Shown here: one piece after another, positions 8,662 through 16,363 of the stretch
How positions within the stretch are numbered: position 1 is the first letter of the stretch
How the letters are laid out: each line of letters starts with the position of its first letter
From: an uncultured Mollicutes bacterium
Lineage (GTDB): Bacteria; Bacillota_I; Bacilli_A; RFN20; CAG-826
Assembly (NCBI GenBank): GCA_900540395.1
Contig: UQFQ01000024.1
Coordinates: 1 to 19,516 of the forward strand
Direction of reading: 5' to 3'
Length of the DNA stretch: 19,516 bases
Program-made: the position numbers and the translations under genes
The notes under the pieces: generated by a model
What the model saw: the letters and a program-made list of their open reading frames with translations, nothing else
The model's database searches: none
Told to the model about the DNA's origin: nothing

Positions 8662-9575
8662 CCTTTTAAACCTCCTGCGTTTGTGTTTTCAATGATTTTC
8701 TTCTGAAAACAAGCATATAAAATCAAAACTGGAATAAGTGCAATAATAACTGAAGCAAACATCATTGGATAGTTACCATTACCCATGAATTCCGACTGCA
8801 ACTCATTTAAACCGACCGCTAAAGTGTAATGAGATTGCATAAATAAATAAGGTGTTGAATAATCGTTCCATAAAGTTATGGCTTGTAAAATACAGCAAGC
8901 AATAATTGGTCCTTTGCACATTGGAAGCATGACTTTAAAGAAAATCTTAAATCTTCCTGCACCATCTAAATTTGCCGCTTCTGCATAACTCCATGAAATA
9001 GAACTAAATGCACTATAAAGCATAATAAAGTTAAAACCGAAACAACCTGAATATAAGAAAAGGACTCCGAAGAAACTATCATCAAGACCTAATGTTTCCA
9101 TCATTCTGACTTGTGAAGGCAAAGTTCCAACGATAGGAACCACCATTGTAAAAATAGCTGCACCATAAATTAAACCTCTACCCACAAATTTATATTTTGA
9201 AAGAACATAAGCTGCAACGGCACTTAAGCCAACACTAACTATTGTTCCAGTAACTGTTACAAGAACACTCCAACAAAACATATTGAAAACTGTTTGAGTT
9301 GTTCCACCAACTGTAACAATTTCATAATTTAAAATTTCAATAAAATTGAGGCCATAGAATTGTTTTGGAAAACCCCAAATATCGCCCATATTGAATTCTT
9401 CATTTGTTTTAAATGTATTAAGAAGCATCCAAAGAAAAGGAATAAGTAAACTAATGGCGTAAATGATAAAAACTACAAATACAACCCATTTAATGGAGTG
9501 ATATGCATAGTTCACTCTTTTTCTTTTACTTTGATCGTTTCTTTCAATTTTAGAGATGTTTTCTATTTTTTCCAT
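8658..9575 (-). CDS. Sugar ABC transporter permease, MalG type (CUT1)
   Basis: This is the second inner-membrane permease of the oligosaccharide importer. The 305 residues have a basic cytoplasmic N-terminus, a first membrane segment at about 29-53, and about five further hydrophobic segments. The EAA loop that docks on the ATPase is clear at about 198-218 (YAEAANLDGAGRFKIFFKV, then LP). A strong GGGAGG-like site (GGGAGG at about 10 bases) precedes the ATG. That ATG overlaps the stop of the first permease as TAATG, and the gene's own stop overlaps the next ATG, so three genes in a row are translationally linked. Family assignment is secure; the sugar transported is not known. Confidence 0.93.
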   Translation of the reverse strand: MEKIENISKIERNDQSKRKRVNYAYHSIKWVVFVVFIIYAISLLIPFLWMLLNTFKTNEEFNMGDIWGFPKQFYGLNFIEILNYEIVTVGGTTQTVFNMFCWSVLVTVTGTIVSVGLSAVAAYVLSKYKFVGRGLIYGAAIFTMVVPIVGTLPSQVRMMETLGLDDSFFGVLFLYSGCFGFNFIMLYSAFSSISWSYAEAANLDGAGRFKIFFKVMLPMCKGPIIACCILQAITLWNDYSTPYLFMQSHYTLAVGLNELQSEFMGNGNYPMMFASVIIALIPVLILYACFQKKIIENTNAGGLKG

Positions 9576-10573
9576 TAATAATCAACCTCCCTATATTTCA
9601 TCGACATTAATTTTCTAACAAGCAAGATAACTGGTGACCAAATAGCACTAAAGATAAGACCTTTAGCGGCTGCTTCACAAAGTTGTTTTGGAGAATTTGT
9701 AGAAACGTTATCCCAAATTTGTAAAGAAATAGTCCGTGTATTACCTTCACCATTTGTTAAAAATAATGGTTGTAAATAAAGAGTTAAGACATTAGTCATA
9801 CCAAGAATTACTAAAGTTACAATTGTTGGCCAAATCATTGGTATAACAACATGACAGAATTCTTTAAAATAACCGCAATTATCGATTTTTGCGCTTTCAA
9901 AAAGTTCTTTTGGAATTCTTCCAATCGCACCACTAATTAAAATGATGTTATATCCAAGCCCTGCCCAAATACAGTATAAATAGACTAGTAATTGAGAGAG
10001 CGGATATGTATTTAAAGATACTGGATCAATTCCTAAAGCTTTGATAAGCGGATATAAATAACCAACATCAGCTTTATATCCCATTGAGAAAGCAAAAGTT
10101 AAAGCGACAACTGGAATAATATTTGGCAAAAAGAAAATAACTCTAAAAACATTTGCTAAAGGCATTTTCTTTGATAAAAAGTAAGAAAATAAAAGTGAAA
10201 GAGGTAATGAAATAAAAATCGTAATTAAAGCAAAACCAAATGAATTAAGAATGATTACACTACTATCATTTAACCAACTTACTCCTGTTGTATTTGATAC
10301 ATTGTTCCAACTTTCATTCCAAACTTGAACAATCGTATCAAAACCAGCCCATTCATATCCATAAATTGAACCAGATTTAAATGCTAACAATATTGAGTCA
10401 ATATTTACAAAAGCCCAAGTAAAGAGAAATTGACCAACTGGATAAAGAAGCATGAGAATGATGAAAATATAGTCTCTTGCTCTTTTACTAAGACGATGAG
10501 TCTTAAATTGTTTAGTTTCTCTTAAAGGAAGAATTCTAGTTTTTTCTTTATTTAAACTATCTAATTTTTCCAC
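9575..10573 (-). CDS. Sugar ABC transporter permease, MalF type (CUT1)
   Basis: This is the first permease of the importer: 332 residues with a long basic N-terminal cytoplasmic segment (about 1-33), a first membrane segment at about 34-56, a periplasmic-side loop containing WNESWNNVSN, then about five more hydrophobic segments. The EAA loop is at about 226-246 (FESAKIDNCGYFKEF, then IP). The start is GTG at 10573-10571. An AGGAG site lies 6 bases upstream of this GTG, and the overlapping ATG at 10575 is out of frame and stops after four codons, so GTG is the real start. The gene follows the GH16 stop with a 1-base gap. Confidence 0.92.
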   Translation of the reverse strand: MEKLDSLNKEKTRILPLRETKQFKTHRLSKRARDYIFIILMLLYPVGQFLFTWAFVNIDSILLAFKSGSIYGYEWAGFDTIVQVWNESWNNVSNTTGVSWLNDSSVIILNSFGFALITIFISLPLSLLFSYFLSKKMPLANVFRVIFFLPNIIPVVALTFAFSMGYKADVGYLYPLIKALGIDPVSLNTYPLSQLLVYLYCIWAGLGYNIILISGAIGRIPKELFESAKIDNCGYFKEFCHVVIPMIWPTIVTLVILGMTNVLTLYLQPLFLTNGEGNTRTISLQIWDNVSTNSPKQLCEAAAKGLIFSAIWSPVILLVRKLMSMKYREVDY

Positions 10574-10574
10574 A

Positions 10575-12062
10575 TTAAGCTCCTAAAAATTCAAGGTTAA
10601 TATTGTCAACTGTAACAGTATTTCCTGTTCCGCTTCTTACTTCGATTCTAATCGATTCAGTGCCAACTGGTGCAGTAAATTCTTTTGTATAATTTGAAAA
10701 ATCACTACCTTTTATGTTGATTACATTTTGAGCTAAGACATCTCCTGTAGAACTACCCAAGAAATTAAGTCTAAATTGAGCATCTTCAGTATCAATTAGT
10801 GATTTAGCATCAAAAGATAATTTGAATTTGTAGTTATCATATACACTATCAATATCTTGTCTTAAAACACCACCATCGCTAATAACAGCAGCATATAAAT
10901 CATCACTTCCTGTACCAGCTCCTTTTACTACTCTACAAACTTCACTAACTGGCTTTTCTTCACTAACAACTCTTGTAAAAGTCCATCCTTTTGTTGATAA
11001 TTCTTTGATTAAATCTTCACCAGTACTTGTGTAATTTTTAGCATACTCAAAATCACCATTACTAACTTTATTAGCTGCTTCAATTGTAATTGGGGTGATA
11101 TTATAGTCACTTTCGACTTCACTTACTTGGCCTGGATCAGCATTAAATTCTTCAAATGGTTGATCTTTAAATGGTGTGTATTCAACGTAGTCTACAAACA
11201 TATAATCACTTTCAAAATTAGCACTACCAACAAGTGATGGTGGGAACCAACATCCTAATGTGATACGAGTTTGTAATGATGGAACAAAAACATTACTAAC
11301 ATTTGTGATTTTTCCATCGCAAAAATAAACAACAACTCCTGGATCTGTATACCAATCAAAACCAAAAGTATGATATTCACCATCATTATATGCAACATAA
11401 TCAGCATCTTGATTCACATCTTCAATAGCATATTCAACCGAGTTACTATCTGCTTCTGTAATCCAGTTTGTATTTAAAGCTTTCTTAAATGTGACTTTGC
11501 CACTTTTGATTCCGCCTGGTAATTCAACGTCAATTTCATGATTGTCAGCAGCGCCACTTTCATTTGTTCTATAAGTATATGTCCAAAAAGCTGTACATGC
11601 TCCAGTTCTTGGCAAAACTTTCATTTTAACTTCATAATGTCCTGGGCCAGTTAAAAATTTACTAACAATTGTTCCGCCAACATTTCTTCCATCAGTGAAA
11701 TTACCATAACCTTGTAAGTCACCACGTGCATAATGGAGACCTGTTCCTCTAATTGCAAGTTCGCCATTATCTGTTAAATGAACGTTGCGAGGAGAAACAC
11801 CACCATTATTTGAACCCCAATAACCTTTTCCAACATACCAATTATCTTTATTAAAAGATTCAAAGCTATCATAAAAACCATTTGTATAATCAGATGTTAC
11901 TGTAGGTAAAGTTTTGTAATCTTCACCAACTACAAAATAAGTCATTGGGTCAACTTCAGTTGGATCTTTTGGCTCGTCTTCCACTTCAGTCCCTCCACAT
12001 GATGTTATACCTGCACTAGTTGCAGCAAGTAAAAACATAGATAAGAATTTTTTCACTTCCAT
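10575..12062 (-). CDS. Lipoprotein glycoside hydrolase family 16 with CenC-type binding module
   Basis: This is a cell-surface endo-acting glycosidase and the first gene of the operon. A short signal with lipobox ITSC (Cys22) is followed by a linker rich in E, D and P. The GH16 beta-jelly-roll spans about 60-300, with the catalytic signature HEIDVE: Glu176 as nucleophile, Asp178 helper, Glu180 acid/base. The spacing E-x-D-x-E lacks the extra bulge residue found in laminarinase-type GH16 enzymes. Other conserved parts are GHYEVKMKV before it and YHTFGFDWY after it. Residues about 335-495 look like a CBM4/9 or CenC carbohydrate-binding domain (VSNGDFE near the start, TVDNINLEF at the end). GH16 covers beta-1,3/1,4-glucans, agar, carrageenan, xyloglucan and beta-galactosides in mucin or keratan sulfate, so the substrate is open. 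An AGAGG site precedes the ATG. Confidence 0.88.
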   Translation of the reverse strand: MEVKKFLSMFLLAATSAGITSCGGTEVEDEPKDPTEVDPMTYFVVGEDYKTLPTVTSDYTNGFYDSFESFNKDNWYVGKGYWGSNNGGVSPRNVHLTDNGELAIRGTGLHYARGDLQGYGNFTDGRNVGGTIVSKFLTGPGHYEVKMKVLPRTGACTAFWTYTYRTNESGAADNHEIDVELPGGIKSGKVTFKKALNTNWITEADSNSVEYAIEDVNQDADYVAYNDGEYHTFGFDWYTDPGVVVYFCDGKITNVSNVFVPSLQTRITLGCWFPPSLVGSANFESDYMFVDYVEYTPFKDQPFEEFNADPGQVSEVESDYNITPITIEAANKVSNGDFEYAKNYTSTGEDLIKELSTKGWTFTRVVSEEKPVSEVCRVVKGAGTGSDDLYAAVISDGGVLRQDIDSVYDNYKFKLSFDAKSLIDTEDAQFRLNFLGSSTGDVLAQNVINIKGSDFSNYTKEFTAPVGTESIRIEVRSGTGNTVTVDNINLEFLGA

Positions 12063-12083
12063 AAAATACCTCTTGTTATTTCT

Positions 12084-12112
12084 ATTTTATAGTGTAAGCG
12101 CTTTCAATTCAA
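12084..12112 (-). promoter_or_regulatory. Promoter of the GH16-transporter-nagA operon
   Basis: On the minus strand a -35 box TTGAAT (12112-12107) and a -10 box TAAAAT (12089-12084) are 17 bases apart, ahead of the first gene of the operon. The predicted start leaves a leader of only about 15 bases with an AGAGG ribosome site. The spacer is almost entirely occupied by a cre site. An overlapping TATAAA at 12091-12086 could be used instead. Confidence 0.6.
12093..12106. promoter_or_regulatory. CcpA catabolite-responsive element (cre)
   Basis: TGTAAGCGCTTTCA matches the cre consensus TGWAARCGYTWNCW at every position. It lies between the -35 and -10 boxes of the operon promoter, a position at which bound CcpA would block RNA polymerase, so repression by preferred sugars is expected. 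It is about 50 bases upstream of the -10 box of the divergent binding-protein gene, so its effect there is less clear. LacI-family repressors other than CcpA can bind similar sites. Confidence 0.8.
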
Positions 12113-12140
12113 CATTATTTTAGAAAATAAAAAAATGTTG
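12110..12140. promoter_or_regulatory. AT-rich dyads between divergent promoters, candidate ROK operator
   Basis: A perfect 16-base dyad TTATTTTAGAAAATAA sits at 12115-12130 (7-base arms, 2-base centre). It is nested in a wider imperfect one with arms CAACATT (12110-12116) and AATGTTG (12134-12140). It overlaps the -35 side of both divergent promoters. ROK repressors such as NagC bind AT-rich dyads with TTT/AAA arms, so this is the best local operator candidate for the repressor encoded in this cluster. That assignment is inference; AT-rich DNA gives such dyads by chance. Confidence 0.4.
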
Positions 12141-12164
12141 TTAATTGTTCATTCCGTGTATAAT
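12138..12164 (+). promoter_or_regulatory. Promoter of the solute-binding-protein gene
   Basis: A consensus -10 box TATAAT lies at 12159-12164. The nearest -35-like hexamer, TTGTTA at 12138-12143, is 15 bases away, which is short, so the -35 is poorly defined. Transcription from about 12171 would give a leader of about 108 bases. That leader contains two small inverted repeats: an imperfect one at 12187-12213 (TCGCAAAT with ATGTGCGA) and ACTGA/TCAGT at 12221-12235. They may be operators or leader structure, or nothing. Confidence 0.6.
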
Positions 12165-12278
12165 ATAAATATAAAAGAGAAACGAATCGCAAATATTCTT
12201 AATAAATGTGCGAAATTTAAACTGATTATTTCAGTAATTGAAAAATAGTTAAGAAAATTTGTGTTTATAGGAGGATTT

Positions 12279-13676
12279 ATGAAACGTAAGATATTATTAC
12301 CTATAGTTGCTGGAGCTTTAATTGCTTGTGCTTCTACTGCTTTAATTAGTTGTGGTTCAAGTAAAACAAATAACCCAGATGAATTAAGAATTGTTCTTTA
12401 TAATGCTGGTTGGGGAGATGAATGGTTGAATGATACAATCGATTCATGGGAAGAAAAGAATCCAGGCAAAACAGTAAACTTAACATCACTTTATGAAGTT
12501 AATACTCTCATTGGACGTCGACTTGTATCGAGCGATAACTCTGATGACTTATATATAACTACATATAATGGATGGCGTAACTATGCCGCTCAAGGTTTAT
12601 TTGCTCCACTTGATGACTTATTAAAAGAAACAGTTGATGGCGTCACTGTTGAAGAAAAAGTTGATGATGCTTTTGACGATCATTTATATTTCAAAAATTC
12701 TGATGGTAGCGAACACTGCTATCGTTTACCTTGGACAAGTGGTATGGGCGGAATTTATTATAATGCCAAAATGTTTGAAGAAAATGGCTGGGAAATTCCT
12801 AAAACAACTGAAGAATTAACTGCTCTTGTTAATCAAATCAAAGAAGATAGAATTCCAGTTGCTGGAGATGATACTGCTACAGTTGTTCCTTTTGCATATT
12901 CTGGACAAAACACAGACTACTTTGACTATGCTGTTTTAACTTGGTGGATGCAACTTGCTGGAGAAGATGCTGTAAAAGAATTCTTTAACTATTCTTCTGC
13001 TGATAACTTTAACTCAAATAATGCAAGCGGAATATATGATGAATTAAAAACAGCTGTTACATATTGGTATTCACTATTTAGTGATCCTTCAAACTATTTA
13101 AGTGGCAGCATTGACTATTCTAACCACGATGCTCAAAGAGCTGTATTCAATGGACGCGCCGCTATGGTCTTTACAGGTGATTGGGTCTATAACGAAGTTT
13201 TAAAATATGGAACAAATTCTAATTTTGAACTTGGCTTTATGGGCACTCCAACTATTACAGGAGCCAAAGAAAGTGGTATCACTTACGCTATTGGCAGTGA
13301 CCAATACATAGCAATTCCAGAATCATCAACTGAAAAAGATTTAGCCAAATCATTCATCAAAGAAATGATTTCAAATGCACAATTGTCAAACTTCACCAAC
13401 AAAGCACACGGATTCTTAGCTTATGATAATGGCGATATATCAACAATTGATACATCAAATTCCTATATCAAGAGTTATCTTGATGTTCGCAATGAAACAA
13501 CAACAAGAATCAGTGATGAAAGTGATGCGATGATTTATTTGAACCAAGATATTCAAAATATTTGGGTAACAAGTGCTTCACGTCCTTTCCTTGGTTTACT
13601 TCAAGGATCAGTCACAATCGATGATGCATTTGATACTATCTACAAACAAGCTCAGAGCGCATTTGCTGAATATTAA
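12279..13676 (+). CDS. Sugar ABC transporter solute-binding lipoprotein (CUT1)
   Basis: This extracellular lipoprotein captures oligosaccharide for the MalF/MalG-type permeases. The 465 residues begin MKRK, with a hydrophobic signal and lipobox LISC (Cys25). The mature part has the family 1 solute-binding fold features: an early DELRIVLYNAGWGDEW strand, then D-Y-TTYNGWRNYAAQGLFAPLDDL, W-MQLAGE, and the AVFNGRAAMVFTGDWVYNE segment typical of these proteins. The ATG at 12279 is chosen because AGGAGG lies 4 bases upstream and the signal then starts properly; an in-frame GTG at 12261 has no ribosome site. The gene is divergent from the operon with its permeases and shares the regulatory region. 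It is the only binding protein in the window. Substrate not predictable by eye. Confidence 0.9.
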   Translation: MKRKILLPIVAGALIACASTALISCGSSKTNNPDELRIVLYNAGWGDEWLNDTIDSWEEKNPGKTVNLTSLYEVNTLIGRRLVSSDNSDDLYITTYNGWRNYAAQGLFAPLDDLLKETVDGVTVEEKVDDAFDDHLYFKNSDGSEHCYRLPWTSGMGGIYYNAKMFEENGWEIPKTTEELTALVNQIKEDRIPVAGDDTATVVPFAYSGQNTDYFDYAVLTWWMQLAGEDAVKEFFNYSSADNFNSNNASGIYDELKTAVTYWYSLFSDPSNYLSGSIDYSNHDAQRAVFNGRAAMVFTGDWVYNEVLKYGTNSNFELGFMGTPTITGAKESGITYAIGSDQYIAIPESSTEKDLAKSFIKEMISNAQLSNFTNKAHGFLAYDNGDISTIDTSNSYIKSYLDVRNETTTRISDESDAMIYLNQDIQNIWVTSASRPFLGLLQGSVTIDDAFDTIYKQAQSAFAEY

Positions 13677-13699
13677 TACAAAATTAGTTATTTACATAG

Positions 13700-13731
13700 G
13701 ACCAAAACGATAAAAGTTTTGGTCTTTTTTT
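13700..13731 (+). terminator. Rho-independent terminator of the binding-protein gene
   Basis: A perfect 9-bp stem (GACCAAAAC at 13700-13708, GTTTTGGTC at 13716-13724) with a 7-base loop is followed directly by seven T residues. It starts 23 bases after the stop codon and is a strong, canonical terminator on the + strand. Confidence 0.9.
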
Positions 13732-13735
13732 ATAT

Positions 13736-13773
13736 GAAAAAATGGTCCAGTTTTTTTACGCCCAGACCATTTT
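13736..13773 (-). terminator. Rho-independent terminator of the phosphomutase-GH94 operon
   Basis: A 9-bp inverted repeat (AAAATGGTC at 13739-13747, GACCATTTT at 13765-13773) is followed on the minus strand by further T residues (13738-13736 side), about 87 bases after the GH94 stop. It lies back to back with the + strand terminator, 5 bases away, keeping the two convergent units apart. The 17-base loop is long for a terminator. Part of the stem repeats on the + strand before CTTT, so it may also act as backup in that direction. Confidence 0.65.
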
Positions 13774-13859
13774 CTTTGACTATTTTGCTGTTTAGTGGTA
13801 TATCCAATTTATATCAAAACCTGCTAATATAAATCAAAATCCTTGCAAAACCTTTGTTT

Positions 13860-16361
13860 TTAGTTCAAAACTTCTATTTCTAAAGATTCATAACAATTAA
13901 GTTTTTGTATAGGTAAAACACAAATATCTTTCTTGAAATATTCACTAGTTAAATCTTTAATCGTTTCACCATTAATTTTGATAACTCTTCTATTAGAAGA
14001 ATCAGATATGTGTTTTAAATGAACATGAGTATTTAATATTTGGATATCAATCTCTGCTTGTTTAAATGGAAAATAACTAGCTGGTTGAATAATTAAAGTA
14101 TCTAATGTTACTTTGATGCCAAAGACATTTCTAATAAGTAATTTAATTAAAGTTGAACTGCTTCCTGTAAACCAGTCGTTCATACTTTCTCCATCTACTT
14201 CAATAGATTCATTGTAGCCATATGAATTAGGCATAATAAATGGAGTTGTTGAAACAAACTTATGAGTTATTGGAATAATCTTAAATATTTCATCCCATCC
14301 AAACTTATCTTGTCCTAATGTAAACAAGGAATCAATTGCAAAGCATGCACCATGAATATAAACGGCTCCATTTTCGGCTGTTCCTAAAGGAAGATTAACA
14401 ATTCTTCCAACCTTTGCTGCATCCTTTCCAAAGCCAGGTTTAAATGTTAAAAGACCATATTTAGAATCAAGATTATGATAAGCATCAATTACTCCATTTA
14501 CATAACTTGAATCAAATTTATAGAAGTCGCTATTTATATAAAAAGCATTCGAGGTTAATGAGTCTCTTTCTTTCTTGTCGACATCATCAAAACTTCCAAC
14601 AAAGAAACTTTTATTTTCACCCCATCCATGTAAGATTTTGCTTCTTTCTTCTTTCTTAACAAACGCATTGTCTTTTAAGCCTTTTGCTACTTCTTCTTTC
14701 TTTTTAACAAAATATGATTTCAACACTTCGTTATCTTTATCATAGTGATCGATGATATCAATGATTTTAGTTAATGAAGAATATAACTGGAATGTTGCCA
14801 TCACGCTAACGCCATTTGTAAATCCTTTTTGGCTTAAGCTTTTACCAAGCCCATCAACAGCATCATTCCGATCGCCATATAAAATCTTTAAACAATTAGT
14901 TTTTGGATCAATATTATTGATTAAATATTCAATGATTAAATACAGATGTTTTAAAACAGTATCCTTCTTTTCTTGGATATAGCCAATTGAATCAACAATA
15001 TTAATATAACCACATTCTTCATTTAGAAGACTTTCATCTTTTGTATATGCAAGATATTGATATATAGTATCAATTACCCGTAAGCCACTATCGATGAATT
15101 CTCTTGCATCAATTTTAGCGTAGTTTTGACCTTCTGCTGGTAGACTATATTGACGAGGATGTCTTCCGTTAACATTAGTAAAATTAAGTGCTTCAAGTAT
15201 TTTTCTTCTGGCTTCTTCTCTATTCCAAATAAGTCCCGCTTCAATTGCTTGAAAAATATCTCTTATTCCAAGCATTGTCAAAGTACTATTTTTAGTTCTT
15301 GCACAATAATCAACTTGATAGATAACTCTATCAATAAACTTAGTAAATACATTTGAATTAATTACATCACTATCACTAAATTTCATTTTAAGATAGTGTT
15401 CATTTTCATAGTAATTAATTGAGTTTTGAAGACTTGTTGTGAATAATCCAGAGATATTTGCTTCTTTTGCTCTATTTAAATCTTTACTAAGAATATAGGA
15501 TATATTCAGAGATTCATTTGCTTTTAAATGGAACTTTAAAATATCACCACAGATAGCAAAATCATTAAATCTTGTCGTATGTTTTTCTTTTAAAAACTTG
15601 CCTAGAAGGAGACACTCACTGTTATCAAAGCGACTTGTTTTACCATTTGAATATACTCCTCTTGAAGTTGTATTTTCTTTAACCATTTTACCAAAAACAT
15701 TTCTTTTTAAGTAATATGTTGAGTAGATATGTTCATATGGTGAAACATCTTCAACAGTATTTAAAGTAAATAAGTCGTTATCATACTTAGCTTCTCTAAA
15801 CCATTTTGTTTCAACACTGTCTTTACTTGAATGCATTAAATTGAAATTTAAATACATTGAAGAATATAAATCTTTTTTTTCTTTAGAATTATTAATTACT
15901 TCAACTTCATAGATGAGATCTTTTTCATCAGTTAATCCAAGTCTTAAAGCATAAATGATATTTTGTTGAATTAATATAAAAATCGCATATGAATTTTTGA
16001 AAATTGTATATCTAGTGACATCTTTTTCAAATATGTTTTTGTTAACTTCAAAAAGTGATGTAGGCAGATATTCATCTCCTTCTTTTTCACCTAAAAAGAA
16101 TGCGAAGAAATTATTATCACATTCAAGCGCTTCACTAATTAAAAAGAAATTAGATTCATTTAATGATATGTTTCCATTTTGATGAACCCAAAGAGCTAAT
16201 CCATCTTTTGTAAAAGGAATTCTAGCATCTCCACATTTATTTTCTTTTAATAAGATATCATTATCTAAAAAATAAGCATTATTAGTAAGGGTGTTTGATT
16301 CATCAAATTTAGCATTATTAATTAAATCTAGTTCACGTAATACTTCTTCTTTGAAATTCAT
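13860..16361 (-). CDS. GH94-type glycoside phosphorylase
   Basis: This is probably a cytoplasmic enzyme that cleaves a beta-linked oligosaccharide with inorganic phosphate, releasing a sugar-1-phosphate. No signal peptide is present. The 833 residues have a divergent beta-sandwich-like N-terminal half (about 1-300) and an (alpha/alpha)6-barrel-like half with GH94 landmarks: LGIRDIFQA (about 365), HPRQYSLPAEGQ (about 405), the catalytic-Asp motif GDRND at 496-500, FIMPNSYGYNESIEVDGESM, and DWFTGSSS near 735, then a C-terminal beta domain. In GH94 enzymes I know, the motif reads GDWND; here Trp is Arg498. The length fits GH94 rather than the larger GH149/GH161 types. Cellobiose-, chitobiose-, laminaribiose- or sophorooligosaccharide-type specificity cannot be told by eye. 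It starts 2 bases after the phosphomutase stop, which suits a sugar-1-P to sugar-6-P relay. Confidence 0.8.
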   Translation of the reverse strand: MNFKEEVLRELDLINNAKFDESNTLTNNAYFLDNDILLKENKCGDARIPFTKDGLALWVHQNGNISLNESNFFLISEALECDNNFFAFFLGEKEGDEYLPTSLFEVNKNIFEKDVTRYTIFKNSYAIFILIQQNIIYALRLGLTDEKDLIYEVEVINNSKEKKDLYSSMYLNFNLMHSSKDSVETKWFREAKYDNDLFTLNTVEDVSPYEHIYSTYYLKRNVFGKMVKENTTSRGVYSNGKTSRFDNSECLLLGKFLKEKHTTRFNDFAICGDILKFHLKANESLNISYILSKDLNRAKEANISGLFTTSLQNSINYYENEHYLKMKFSDSDVINSNVFTKFIDRVIYQVDYCARTKNSTLTMLGIRDIFQAIEAGLIWNREEARRKILEALNFTNVNGRHPRQYSLPAEGQNYAKIDAREFIDSGLRVIDTIYQYLAYTKDESLLNEECGYINIVDSIGYIQEKKDTVLKHLYLIIEYLINNIDPKTNCLKILYGDRNDAVDGLGKSLSQKGFTNGVSVMATFQLYSSLTKIIDIIDHYDKDNEVLKSYFVKKKEEVAKGLKDNAFVKKEERSKILHGWGENKSFFVGSFDDVDKKERDSLTSNAFYINSDFYKFDSSYVNGVIDAYHNLDSKYGLLTFKPGFGKDAAKVGRIVNLPLGTAENGAVYIHGACFAIDSLFTLGQDKFGWDEIFKIIPITHKFVSTTPFIMPNSYGYNESIEVDGESMNDWFTGSSSTLIKLLIRNVFGIKVTLDTLIIQPASYFPFKQAEIDIQILNTHVHLKHISDSSNRRVIKINGETIKDLTSEYFKKDICVLPIQKLNCYESLEIEVLN

Positions 16362-16363
16362 TT

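Noticed and set aside
12261..12278. In-frame GTG start extending the binding protein by six residues
   Set aside because: The AGGAGG site at 12269-12274 lies inside this extension and is correctly spaced for the ATG at 12279, which also gives a normal lipoprotein signal peptide.
16119..16132. AAGCGCTT core resembling a second cre site inside the GH94 gene; a similar core lies near 4700 in the ROK gene
   Set aside because: Flanking positions do not match the cre consensus and both lie within coding sequence, where the core arises from ordinary codons.
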